A stretch of DNA of 7,516 bases from Rhodanobacter denitrificans (GCA_003241385.1 QFPO01000004.1:201167-208682), one strand, 5' to 3'; numbered from the stretch's first letter, positions 1-6,332 are shown. Numbers and translations are program-made. The notes: a model not told the origin generated them from the letters alone.

Positions 1-99
1 TCGGCTGCGTCGGCTGCGTCGGCTGCGTCGGCTGCGTCGGCTGCGTCGGCTGCGTCGGCTGCGTCGGCTGCGTCGGCTGCGTCGGCTGCGTCGGCTGCG
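1..99. repeat. Perfect 9-bp tandem repeat, 11 copies (unit TCGGCTGCG)
   Basis: The unit TCGGCTGCG repeats 11 times without a single mismatch from 1 to 99, and the array is cut by the window edge, so the true copy number is unknown. The unit length is a multiple of three, so copy changes would not shift a reading frame. In the minus frame of the flanking gene it reads Gln-Pro-Thr; on the plus strand it reads Ser-Ala-Ala, Arg-Leu-Arg or Gly-Cys-Val. Lack of divergence between copies suggests recent expansion by slippage or unequal exchange. Confidence 0.97.
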
Positions 100-523
100 C
101 GATGCGCGCCGACGCAGCCGGCGAACGGCGTACGACGGGACGCGGCGGCAGCGCCGTCGCGGATCGAGCGTCGGCGGCCGGCGTCGCCGATGCAGCGGAT
201 CGATCGTCCGGTAGAGGTTCGGCCTTGCGGCTGCGCGATGCGGCGACACGTCGCGCGGGCGCCGCATCGCTCGGCGCCTCGTCGGCCGCCCCTGCGCGCG
301 CTGGCGCGCGGCGGCGCGGCGCGTCCGGAGCCGCAGTCGCGGGCTCAGCGGGCGCCGCCCGGTCCGCATCGGCGGCCGCCGGCGCGGCGCGCACGCGCGT
401 ACGACGCGGCGCCGCTACGTCGGCCAGCGCGGCGTCGTGTCCGTCCGGCGTCGCGGCGGGTGCGGCCGGCGCGCGGCGTGGTGCTCGCGGTCGTTTCGGT
501 GGCGGTTCGGGCGTGTCTTCCAT
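1..523 (-). CDS. Partial Ala/Pro/Arg-rich low-complexity protein, N-terminal part (runs off left edge)
   Basis: I do not recognise this gene. From the ATG at 523 the minus strand is open without a stop to the window edge, about 174 codons. It begins MEDTPEPPPKRPRAPRR and continues as an Ala/Pro/Arg-rich chain with scattered Asp and Glu and no hydrophobic segment or folded-domain motif, then enters a (Gln-Pro-Thr)n tract. It looks like a disordered, basic N-terminal extension of a larger protein whose folded part lies outside the window. The start is favoured because a TACACT box lies six bases upstream, which would give a leaderless transcript. Caution: two plus-strand frames are also open here. 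By hand count over 121-523, A/T bases are most frequent at the third codon position of this minus frame, the reverse of normal genes in this DNA. That is tolerable only because Ala, Pro and Arg codons fix positions one and two as G/C. Confidence 0.5.
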   Translation of the reverse strand, partial: MEDTPEPPPKRPRAPRRAPAAPAATPDGHDAALADVAAPRRTRVRAAPAAADADRAAPAEPATAAPDAPRRRAPARAGAADEAPSDAAPARRVAASRSRKAEPLPDDRSAASATPAADARSATALPPRPVVRRSPAASARIAQPTQPTQPTQPTQPTQPTQPTQPTQPTQPTQP

Positions 524-529
524 GCGGCA

Positions 530-535
530 AGTGTA
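530..535 (-). promoter_or_regulatory. -10-like box for the leftward gene; possible leaderless start
   Basis: On the minus strand TACACT lies six bases before the ATG at 523, which would place transcription initiation at or next to the start codon. There is no Shine-Dalgarno in front of this ATG, in keeping with leaderless translation. No good -35 hexamer is visible at the usual spacing. Confidence 0.4.
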
Positions 536-591
536 GGGCTTCGCTCCGGATCCGACACGCGCGCGCAGCTGGGCCGTAGCGGCGTTTGGGC

Positions 592-597
592 TATCCT
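592..597 (+). promoter_or_regulatory. -10-like box for the GltS-like gene
   Basis: TATCCT lies 32 bases before the GTG start at 630, giving an expected leader of about 25 nt. The -35 region around 569-574 matches the consensus poorly. With the TACACT box facing the other way, this makes 524-629 a compact divergent promoter region. Confidence 0.4.
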
Positions 598-629
598 CCC
601 CGGTCGCCAGAACCGAGCGGATTCCAGCC

Positions 630-2270
630 GTGACACGTCTTCTCCCCTTGCGCTACCTGTGTTTCGCGCTGGCGATCGCCGCGCTGATCGCCGGACTTGC
701 CGGCTGGACGCACGGCATCGGCTGGCGCGTGCTGGCCGCGATCGGCGCGCTGCTGACGGCGCTCGGCGTCTACGACCTGATCCAGGTGCGGCACACGCTG
801 CGCCGCAACTATCCGATCATCGGCCGGCTGCGCTATCTGTTCGAGGCCGTGCGGCCGATGATGCGCCAGTACGTCGTCGAATCGGACGAGGACGAGGTGC
901 CGTTCTCGCGCGATCAGCGCGCGATCGTCTACCAGCGCGCCAAGCGCGAGCTGGAGACGCGCGCGTTCGGCACCGAGCGCGGCGTCTACCGCGGCGACTA
1001 CGAGTGGATCAACCATTCGATGGCGCCGGCGTCGATCGACAGCCACGATTTCCGCGTACCGGTCGGCGGCACCGACTGCATGCAGCCGTACTCGGCCAGC
1101 GTGTTCAACATCTCGGCGATGAGCTTCGGCTCGCTGTCGCCGAACGCGATCCGCGCGCTCAACGAAGGTGCGCGCCGCGGCGGCTTCTACCACGACACCG
1201 GCGAAGGCTCGCTGTCCTCGTACCACCGCGAGAACGGCGGCGACATCGTCTGGGAGCTCGGCTCGGGCTACTTCGGCGCCTGCGAGCGCGCAGGGGTATT
1301 CAGCGCCGAGCGCTTCGTCGAGCGCGCGCAGCTGGCCCAGGTCAAGATGATCGAGATCAAGCTCTCGCAGGGCGCCAAGCCGGGCCACGGCGGCGTGCTG
1401 CCGGCCGCCAAGGTCACGCGCGAGATCGCGCTGACGCGCGGGGTGCCGGAGGGCGAGGACTGCATCTCGCCGGCGCGCCATTCGGCGTTCGACACGCCGG
1501 AGGGCCTGCTGCGCTTCGTCGCACAGCTGCGCACGCTGTCGGGCGGCAAGCCGACCGGCTTCAAGCTCGCGATCGGTCATCCGTGGGAGTGGTTCGGCAT
1601 CGCCAAGGCGATCGTCAGCACCGGCATCCGTCCGGACTTCATCGTCGTCGACGGCGGCGAAGGCGGCACCGGCGCGGCGCCGATGGAGTTCGCCGATCAC
1701 GTCGGCGCGCCGCTGCGCGAGGCACTGCTGCTGGTGCACAACACGCTGGTCGGCCTCGGCCTGCGCGACCAGATCCGCATCGGCGCGGCCGGCAAGATCA
1801 TCACGGCGTTCGACGTCGCGCGCACGCTTGCGCTCGGTGCGGACTGGTGCAACGCCGCGCGCGGCTTCATGTTCGCGCTGGGCTGCCTGCAGTCGCAGGC
1901 CTGCCACACCGACCACTGCCCGACCGGCGTCGCGACACAGGATCCGCGGCGCTGGAAATCGCTGGTCGTGGCCGACAAGGCCGAGCGCGTCAAGAACTTC
2001 CACCAGGGCACGCTGCACGCGCTCAAGGAGCTGATCGCCGCGGCCGGGCTGCGTCATCCGGGCGAGCTCGGTCCCGAGCACATCATCCGGCGCGTCTCCG
2101 GCAACGAGGTGCGCTCGCTGGCGACGCTGTATCCGTTCGTGCGGCCCGGCGAGCTGGTCGAGCAGGTGCCCGAGCATGCCGTGTTCCAGCGCTTCTGGGA
2201 GCAGGCGCGCGCCGACAGCTTCAGTCCGCCGCCGGGCGTGTCGGAGCTGCGCTGGAGCAAGCTGCGCTGA
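630..2270 (+). CDS. Membrane-anchored FMN-binding glutamate synthase family protein
   Basis: This 546-aa protein carries the FMN/Fe-S synthase domain of glutamate synthase as a stand-alone unit. Two hydrophobic helices at about residues 8-26 and 31-51 should tether it to the inner membrane, with the catalytic domain cytoplasmic. Visible domain motifs are ISAMSFGSLS (161-170), QGAKPGHGG (247-255), DGGEGGTGAAP (341-351) and the FMN-site segment AAGKIITAFDVARTLALGA (386-404). Cys419, Cys425 and Cys430 have the C-x5-C-x4-C spacing that holds the [3Fe-4S] cluster of glutamate synthase. There is no N-terminal glutaminase domain, no C-terminal beta-helix domain, and no gltD gene in view, so it cannot be an ordinary GltB. 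Members of this family (for example B. subtilis YerD) lack a settled substrate; an amino-group or redox transfer on a glutamate-like compound is inference. The start is GTG at 630, with only a weak GAGCGG at 615-620 as ribosome site. The family call is secure; the reaction is unknown. Confidence 0.93.
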   Translation: MTRLLPLRYLCFALAIAALIAGLAGWTHGIGWRVLAAIGALLTALGVYDLIQVRHTLRRNYPIIGRLRYLFEAVRPMMRQYVVESDEDEVPFSRDQRAIVYQRAKRELETRAFGTERGVYRGDYEWINHSMAPASIDSHDFRVPVGGTDCMQPYSASVFNISAMSFGSLSPNAIRALNEGARRGGFYHDTGEGSLSSYHRENGGDIVWELGSGYFGACERAGVFSAERFVERAQLAQVKMIEIKLSQGAKPGHGGVLPAAKVTREIALTRGVPEGEDCISPARHSAFDTPEGLLRFVAQLRTLSGGKPTGFKLAIGHPWEWFGIAKAIVSTGIRPDFIVVDGGEGGTGAAPMEFADHVGAPLREALLLVHNTLVGLGLRDQIRIGAAGKIITAFDVARTLALGADWCNAARGFMFALGCLQSQACHTDHCPTGVATQDPRRWKSLVVADKAERVKNFHQGTLHALKELIAAAGLRHPGELGPEHIIRRVSGNEVRSLATLYPFVRPGELVEQVPEHAVFQRFWEQARADSFSPPPGVSELRWSKLR

Positions 2271-2294
2271 CGCCGATGCGAGCGCCCGCGGTCG

Positions 2295-2303
2295 TGGTCT
2301 AAT
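2295..2303 (+). promoter_or_regulatory. Extended -10 promoter element for dut
   Basis: TGG-TCTAAT is a TGn motif joined directly to a hexamer matching TATAAT at five of six positions. It lies in the short gap after the GltS-like gene, so dut probably has its own transcript with a leader of about 27 nt to the GTG at 2338. Extended -10 promoters can do without a good -35, and none is apparent. Confidence 0.5.
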
Positions 2304-2324
2304 CCGCAGTCCGCTTCTCATGCC

Positions 2325-2328
2325 AGGA
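2325..2328 (+). promoter_or_regulatory. Ribosome binding site deciding the dut start
   Basis: AGGA ends nine bases before the GTG at 2338, a normal spacing. The in-frame ATG at 2320 has no comparable site and would overlap this one, so GTG 2338 is preferred. Using the ATG instead would add six residues (MPGPPP). Confidence 0.5.
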
Positions 2329-2337
2329 CCGCCGCCC

Positions 2338-2841
2338 GTGACGCCCGAATCGGCCCGACCGACGATCGAACTTCGCGTTCTCGACGAACGCCTGCACCAG
2401 TGGGGTCTGCCGCGCTACCAGAGCGCGCAGGCGGCCGCGATCGACCTGATCGCCTGCGTCAGGGAACCGGTCCGGATCGAACCGCAGGCGCCAGCCGTGC
2501 TGATCCCGACCGGCATCGCGCTGCACATGAATGCCGATCACCTGTGCGCGATGATCGTCGCGCGCTCGGGCCTGGGGCACAAGAAGGGGCTGGTGCTCGG
2601 CAACGGCACCGGCATCGTCGACGCCGACTACATGGCCGAGTGCTTCGTCAGCGTCTGGAACCGCAATCCGGCGACGCTGGCCGACGCGGCGATCACGATC
2701 GAGCCGGGCGACCGCATCGCGCAGATGCTGTTCGTCCCGGTGCTGCGTCCGCAGTTCACGGTGGTCTCGGCGTTCTCCAGCGGCAGCGAGCGCGGCCTCG
2801 GCGGTTTCGGCTCGACCGGCGTCGCCATCGCGCCGGTCTGA
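2338..2841 (+). CDS. dut: Deoxyuridine 5'-triphosphate nucleotidohydrolase (dUTPase)
   Basis: dUTPase hydrolyses dUTP to dUMP and pyrophosphate in the cytoplasm, keeping uracil out of DNA and feeding dTMP synthesis. The 167-aa product has all five motifs of the trimeric dUTPase family: I at 31-39 (QAAAIDLIA), II at 76-83 (RSGLGHKK), III at 91-98 (TGIVDADY, with the catalytic Asp at 95 and the uracil-stacking Tyr at 98), IV at 122-130 (EPGDRIAQM), and V at 151-161 (ERGLGGFGSTG), the mobile C-terminal arm. It is slightly longer than E. coli Dut (about 152 aa), through extra residues at both ends and a short insertion before motif IV. Small departures are Ala for Gly in motif I (AAIDL for AGLDL) and Ala for the Gly that usually follows Tyr-x in motif III. 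The start is GTG 2338 or, less likely, ATG 2320. It lies directly ahead of algC, the same order as in pseudomonads. Confidence 0.96.
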   Translation: MTPESARPTIELRVLDERLHQWGLPRYQSAQAAAIDLIACVREPVRIEPQAPAVLIPTGIALHMNADHLCAMIVARSGLGHKKGLVLGNGTGIVDADYMAECFVSVWNRNPATLADAAITIEPGDRIAQMLFVPVLRPQFTVVSAFSSGSERGLGGFGSTGVAIAPV

Positions 2842-2843
2842 CC

Positions 2844-2860
2844 GCGCCGTCGACCGGCGC
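2844..2860 (+). other. Small hairpin just after dut
   Basis: GCGCCG (2844-2849) and CGGCGC (2855-2860) form a 6-bp stem with a 5-nt loop, three bases past the dut stop codon. There is no T-run after it, so it may attenuate or protect the dut transcript end rather than terminate strongly. A stem this short is not rare in such GC-rich DNA. Confidence 0.3.
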
Positions 2861-2875
2861 AGCCGGATCCGTAGG

Positions 2876-2881
2876 TAGAAT
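2876..2881 (+). promoter_or_regulatory. -10-like box for algC with a long leader
   Basis: TAGAAT matches the -10 consensus at five of six positions. No convincing -35 is seen at 16-18 bp. If used, the algC leader would be about 110 nt, much longer than for the other genes here. I see no strong fold in the leader beyond a 5-bp GGCCG/CGGCC pairing near 2900-2920. Confidence 0.4.
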
Positions 2882-2987
2882 GGCCGGCGACGGATGCCGG
2901 GCCGGTCTCGAAAACGGCCGGACGAGCGGGGCACATTGAGACGGCTCCGGGGCGATCGGCAGCCCGCAGCGCCGCCAGAGAATCCGG

Positions 2988-2992
2988 GGAGG
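2988..2992 (+). promoter_or_regulatory. Shine-Dalgarno of algC
   Basis: GGAGG within a G-rich run, five bases before the ATG at 2998. It is the best ribosome site on the plus strand of the window and fixes the long form of AlgC as a genuine product. Confidence 0.75.
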
Positions 2993-2997
2993 GGACC

Positions 2998-5391
2998 ATG
3001 GGCAGCGAAGAGTCAGCAAAGGCCAGGCGGCGACTGCCGCGTCTGCGGTACCGTCCGAATCCCCGCGTACTGCTCGGCGTGGCGGCGGCGACCGCGCTGT
3101 TCATCTCGGCCGGGTTCCTGGCGTGGCAGACCTGGCTGATCCTGCGCGAACGCAGCGGATCGGCCGCGGCGGACACGCTGCGCGGCGAGCTGGTCGCCGA
3201 GTTCGGCAAGCAGATCGCCGACCGGCGACGCGACATCGAGGCGGCGCTGGCCAGCCCGCCGATCGCGCGCGTGTTCGAATCGCCGATGCCCGATCTGACG
3301 ATGGCCTCCGGCCTGCTCAAGGCCTCGGTGTCGGACGTCGGCACGGTGCGCTTCTACGACGCCGCGCTGGGCTCGGTGCTGGTCGATGACCTGGCCGACG
3401 TCGGCTATGCGCGCGCCGCCCTGCTGATGCGCGCGCAGTCCGATGCCGCGCCGACGGTCGCCGCGCTGCGCCAGGAGAAAGGCAAACCGCCGGTGCTGCT
3501 GCAGGTCTGGCCGGTCGCCGGCCCATCCGGCGAGCCGGCACGCGCCTATCTGCTGGCCGAGTGGCCGGCGCAGGCGCTGCTCGACCGCTTCTCGTCGTTT
3601 CCGCTAGTCGGCGCACGTCTGGAACTGCGCCAGGGCGACGGCCGCAGCGACCAGCTGCTGCGCGCGATCGGCGACGGCGAGGCCAGCGCGCTGAGCGATG
3701 CCGGCCAGCCGATCGCCGGGTCGGACCTGCGCATCGGCAAGGCACCGCCGAACTATTTCATAACGGTACCTCGGTCACCCTTGCTGATTTCGGCGCTGAC
3801 GGTGCTGTGCCTGCTCGGCGGCCTGGCCGCGCTGTGGCTGCGCAAGGCCGGCATCGAGCGGGCGATGGGCCTGCTGCGCCGCCAACCCCATTCCCAGGAG
3901 AGCACGCTTTTGTCCGACGTCATCAAACAGCAGCCCAAGCCCGAAACGCCGGCATCGGTTCCGGCGGCGCCTGCCGCAGCGGCGGCCGCGCCGACTCCGC
4001 CGGCCGAGGACAGCTGGGCCGATCCGAGCATCTTCCGCACCTACGACATCCGCGGTGTGGTCGGCCAGACCCTGACGCGCAACGTGGCGCGCTCGATCGG
4101 CCGGGCGATCGGCAGCGAGGCGCGCTCGCGCGGCCTGTCCGAGATCGTCGTCGGCCGCGACGGGCGGCTGTCCGGACCTGAGCTCTCGGCCGCACTGATC
4201 GAAGGCCTGCGCGCGAGCGGCCTGGACGTCATCGACATCGGCCTGGCGCCGACGCCGGTGGTCTATTTCGCGTGCTACCACCTCAACACCGGCTCGGGCG
4301 TCGCCGTGACCGGCAGCCACAATCCGCCCGACTACAACGGCTTCAAGATCGTGCTGGGCGGCGAGACGCTGGCCGAGGCGGCGATCCAGAAACTCTACGA
4401 GCGCATTCGCGACGAGGACTACGTCGACGGCAGCGGCGGCCTGCAGAGCCTGGACGTCTCGCGCGAGTACGTCGACCGGATCGCCGACGACATCCAGGTG
4501 CAGCGCCGGCTCAAGGTCGTCGTCGACTGCGGCAACGGCGTACCCGGTGCGATCGCGCCGGCGGTGCTCGAGGCGATCGGCTGCGAGGTCATGCCGCTGT
4601 ACTGCGATGTCGACGGCACGTTCCCGAACCACCACCCGGATCCGTCGGAACTGCACAACCTGCAGGACCTGATCCTGACCGTGAAGAACACCAATGCCGA
4701 CGTCGGCCTGGCGTTCGACGGCGACGGCGACCGCCTCGGCGTCGTGACCAAGACCGGCGAGGTGATCTTCCCCGACCGCCTGCTGATGCTGTTCGCGGCC
4801 GACGTGCTGACGCGCGTGCCGGGCGCAACGATCATCTACGACGTCAAGTGCACCGGCAAACTGCAGCAGAACGTGCTGCAGAACGGCGGCGTACCGCTGA
4901 TGTGGAAGACCGGCCACTCGCTGATCAAGTCCAAGATGCGCGACACCGGCGCCGAGCTGGCCGGCGAGATGAGCGGCCATTTCTTCTTCAAGGAGCGCTG
5001 GTACGGCTTCGACGACGGCATCTACGCCGCGGCGCGGCTGATGGAGATTCTCGCCGGCGACCTCGACGAGCGCACGCCGAAGGAGATCTTCGACGCGCTG
5101 CCGAACAGCGTATCGACGCCCGAGCTCAAGATTCCGATGCAGGAAGGCCAGACGCATCGCTTCATCGCGACCTTCCAGAGCAAGGCCCGCTTCGACGGCG
5201 CGCGGCTGACGACGATCGACGGCGTGCGCGCCGACTGGCCGGACGGCTGGGGTCTGGTCCGCGCGTCGAATACCACGCCGGTGCTGGTGCTGCGTTTCGA
5301 TGCGGACAGCGCCGATGCGCTGCGCCGGATCCAGGACGCGTTCCGCACCCAGCTGCTCGCGATCGAGCCCGAGCTCAAGCTGCCGTTCTGA
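2998..5391 (+). CDS. algC: Phosphomannomutase/phosphoglucomutase with N-terminal membrane-periplasmic module
   Basis: The C-terminal 454 residues (about 344-797) are a complete alpha-D-phosphohexomutase of the AlgC type, interconverting mannose-6-P/mannose-1-P and glucose-6-P/glucose-1-P for LPS and exopolysaccharide precursors. Key sites are the phosphoserine loop TGSHNPP (catalytic Ser440), the metal loop DGDGD (574-578), the sugar-specificity loop GEMSGH (656-661) and the phosphate-binding loop RASNTTP (755-761). Ahead of this are a basic cytoplasmic N-terminus, a membrane helix at about 22-42, a region of about 215 residues expected in the periplasm (45-259), a second helix at about 260-281, and an Ala/Pro-rich linker (312-337). 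The module has no motif I can name; its topology resembles that of periplasmic sensor domains. Long AlgC forms of this design occur in Pseudomonas and Xanthomonadales; the classic soluble AlgC is 463 aa. The 156-bp gap to dut holds its own -10-like box. A TTG at 3910 may start a shorter soluble form. Confidence 0.95.
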   Translation: MGSEESAKARRRLPRLRYRPNPRVLLGVAAATALFISAGFLAWQTWLILRERSGSAAADTLRGELVAEFGKQIADRRRDIEAALASPPIARVFESPMPDLTMASGLLKASVSDVGTVRFYDAALGSVLVDDLADVGYARAALLMRAQSDAAPTVAALRQEKGKPPVLLQVWPVAGPSGEPARAYLLAEWPAQALLDRFSSFPLVGARLELRQGDGRSDQLLRAIGDGEASALSDAGQPIAGSDLRIGKAPPNYFITVPRSPLLISALTVLCLLGGLAALWLRKAGIERAMGLLRRQPHSQESTLLSDVIKQQPKPETPASVPAAPAAAAAAPTPPAEDSWADPSIFRTYDIRGVVGQTLTRNVARSIGRAIGSEARSRGLSEIVVGRDGRLSGPELSAALIEGLRASGLDVIDIGLAPTPVVYFACYHLNTGSGVAVTGSHNPPDYNGFKIVLGGETLAEAAIQKLYERIRDEDYVDGSGGLQSLDVSREYVDRIADDIQVQRRLKVVVDCGNGVPGAIAPAVLEAIGCEVMPLYCDVDGTFPNHHPDPSELHNLQDLILTVKNTNADVGLAFDGDGDRLGVVTKTGEVIFPDRLLMLFAADVLTRVPGATIIYDVKCTGKLQQNVLQNGGVPLMWKTGHSLIKSKMRDTGAELAGEMSGHFFFKERWYGFDDGIYAAARLMEILAGDLDERTPKEIFDALPNSVSTPELKIPMQEGQTHRFIATFQSKARFDGARLTTIDGVRADWPDGWGLVRASNTTPVLVLRFDADSADALRRIQDAFRTQLLAIEPELKLPF
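3896..3912 (+). promoter_or_regulatory. Possible internal translation start within algC
   Basis: AGGAG (3896-3900) lies nine bases before an in-frame TTG (3910-3912, Leu305), located after the second membrane helix and before the Ala/Pro linker. Starting here would give a soluble enzyme of 493 aa with the whole mutase domain. The preceding codon CTT and this TTG are both unlike the GC-ending codons of the rest of the gene. CAG-GAG also arises by chance from Gln-Glu codons, so this is only a candidate. Confidence 0.3.
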
Positions 5392-5646
5392 GCGTCGCGG
5401 CGCGGCGCTCGAAGGTCGAGGGCGACGACGGAGCGCTCGGCCGTCGTCCCCGGATCGCGCGAACGAGTGCATCACGGCGTTGCCTGCGATGGTCGATCGG
5501 CGATGGCTGCGCGGCCTTGCGCGTGTCAGGCCAGATCGCACGGAGCACGCGGCGAGGCGGTGGCGGGACTCGTGACCGCGCCACGGATCGGGCGCGGACG
5601 TCGTGCCCACGCGACGAACCGCCTGCAGCCGACGCGTCGCTCGGTC
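5392..5646. other. Convergent intergenic region between algC and the DUF4124 gene
   Basis: These 255 bases separate two genes that face each other. Apart from the strong hairpin at 5420-5451 there is a weaker 7-bp stem with one G-U pair at 5590-5608 and a 10-bp palindrome CGACGCGTCG at 5630-5639. Neither weaker element has a T-run. I see no credible small gene; open frames here have no ribosome site and no family features. Confidence 0.6.
5420..5451 (+). terminator. algC: Strong hairpin after algC, probable transcript end
   Basis: GACGACGG (5424-5431) pairs perfectly with CCGTCGTC (5441-5448) around a 9-nt loop, and GGG (5420-5422) with CCC (5449-5451) extends the stem past a single bulged C. 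It begins about 30 bases after the algC stop. There is no T-tract, so it is either a weak or factor-assisted terminator or a 3'-end stabilising stem. Its place between convergent genes supports a role at the transcript end. Confidence 0.45.
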
Positions 5647-6306
5647 TCAGCGCTGCTGTTCTTCCTGCGCGAGCTTGAGCTTGCGGTAATGCGCGGCGTC
5701 GGCCTCGAAACGCTCGGCCGTCTCGACGCGCTCCTGCTCCTTGCGCGCGATCAGCTTGCGGTGCGTGTCGATCTGCTCGCGCAGGTCGAGGATCCGGTTG
5801 GTCAGGTTGATCGGCACCGGCTTGCCGGCCTGTTCGAGCTCGTCGGCGTGCGCGAGCTGGTCGGCCAGCGTGCCTTCCTGACTGCGCAGGCTGATGCGCG
5901 CGGCCTTGATCGTCTGATCGAGCAGGTCGAGCTGCTGCTGCTGGGTCCGCAGCAGGTCCGCTTCGTTCGGAAACGCAATCAGCATCTGCGAGTCCGACCG
6001 GCTGCGCAGCGCCGCCTCCTGCAGGTCGGCCTGGGCCTTGGCCTGGGCGGCACGTGCGGCGGTCAGTTCCTCGGCGGTCTTGGCGCGCTCGACACGGCGG
6101 ATCACGATGCCCTGCGGGCTGATCACCTCGTAGCCGAGCCGGATCGCCTCGGACGTCGGCACGTCGGCGTAGTGCAGCTTGCCCTCGGCATCGCGCCACT
6201 TGTAGCGGTTGTGATCGGGCAGCTTGGAGCGCTGCGCCGCCGCCGATTGAGCAGCGGCCAGCAGTATGCACAGCAATGCCGACGCGATTCCCCTGTACGA
6301 CGCCAT
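5647..6306 (-). CDS. Exported DUF4124 domain protein with C-terminal coiled coil
   Basis: This 219-aa protein begins with a signal peptide (hydrophobic core about 7-19, likely cleavage after the AQSAAA stretch at residue 24), so it should be periplasmic or envelope-associated. A DUF4124 domain follows, recognisable by RYKWRDAEGKLHYADVP (34-50) and VISPQGIVIRRV (61-72). The rest, about 75-219, is rich in Ala, Gln, Glu, Arg and Lys with heptad-like leucines and is probably two long coiled-coil helices, broken near 160-170 by GKPVPINLTN. DUF4124 proteins are common in gammaproteobacteria and their function is not established; none is claimed here. The ATG at 6306 has a GGAGG site five bases ahead and a TATACT box just upstream. 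A longer in-frame opening exists, but those two signals lie inside it, which argues against a longer protein. It lies 58 bp downstream of pyrE on the same strand. Confidence 0.88.
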   Translation of the reverse strand: MASYRGIASALLCILLAAAQSAAAQRSKLPDHNRYKWRDAEGKLHYADVPTSEAIRLGYEVISPQGIVIRRVERAKTAEELTAARAAQAKAQADLQEAALRSRSDSQMLIAFPNEADLLRTQQQQLDLLDQTIKAARISLRSQEGTLADQLAHADELEQAGKPVPINLTNRILDLREQIDTHRKLIARKEQERVETAERFEADAAHYRKLKLAQEEQQR

Positions 6307-6311
6307 GTCCA

Positions 6312-6316
6312 CCTCC
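6312..6316 (-). promoter_or_regulatory. Shine-Dalgarno of the DUF4124 gene
   Basis: On the minus strand GGAGG lies five bases before the ATG at 6306. It decides the start against longer in-frame extensions and places the signal peptide at the very N-terminus. Confidence 0.7.
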
Positions 6317-6326
6317 AGACTTGCCG

Positions 6327-6332
6327 AGTATA
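6327..6332 (-). promoter_or_regulatory. -10 box in the pyrE-DUF4124 gap
   Basis: TATACT on the minus strand matches the -10 consensus at five of six positions, 20 bases before the DUF4124 ATG. The expected leader is about 13 nt, just enough to hold the ribosome site. A matching -35 is not evident. The gene may therefore be transcribed independently of pyrE. Confidence 0.5.

Noticed and set aside
1..99. CRISPR or other spacer-repeat array
   Set aside because: The units are contiguous 9-mers without spacers; this is a simple tandem repeat.
102..579. Plus-strand genes ending at 536 or 579
   Set aside because: The translations are Arg/Ala/Gly/Pro mixtures with odd Cys-rich patches. They run into the promoter region of the next gene and have no supported start. 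Not fully excluded; see the finding on strand uncertainty.
591..2321. Long open frames overlapping the GltS-like gene, including a 576-codon antisense one
   Set aside because: They are Arg/Ala/Asp-rich with no family motifs, and arise because stop codons are rare in such GC-rich DNA. The 630-2270 frame has clear FMN and Fe-S motifs and ordinary codon use.
2320..2337. ATG 2320 as the dut start
   Set aside because: It lacks a ribosome site, while GTG 2338 has AGGA at nine bases. It would only add MPGPPP. Kept as the second choice.
3775..5610. A 611-codon antisense frame across algC, and a 468-codon plus frame at 4272-5678
   Set aside because: Both lie over the strongly conserved mutase domain in other frames, show no recognisable motif and have no ribosome site. 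They are shadows.
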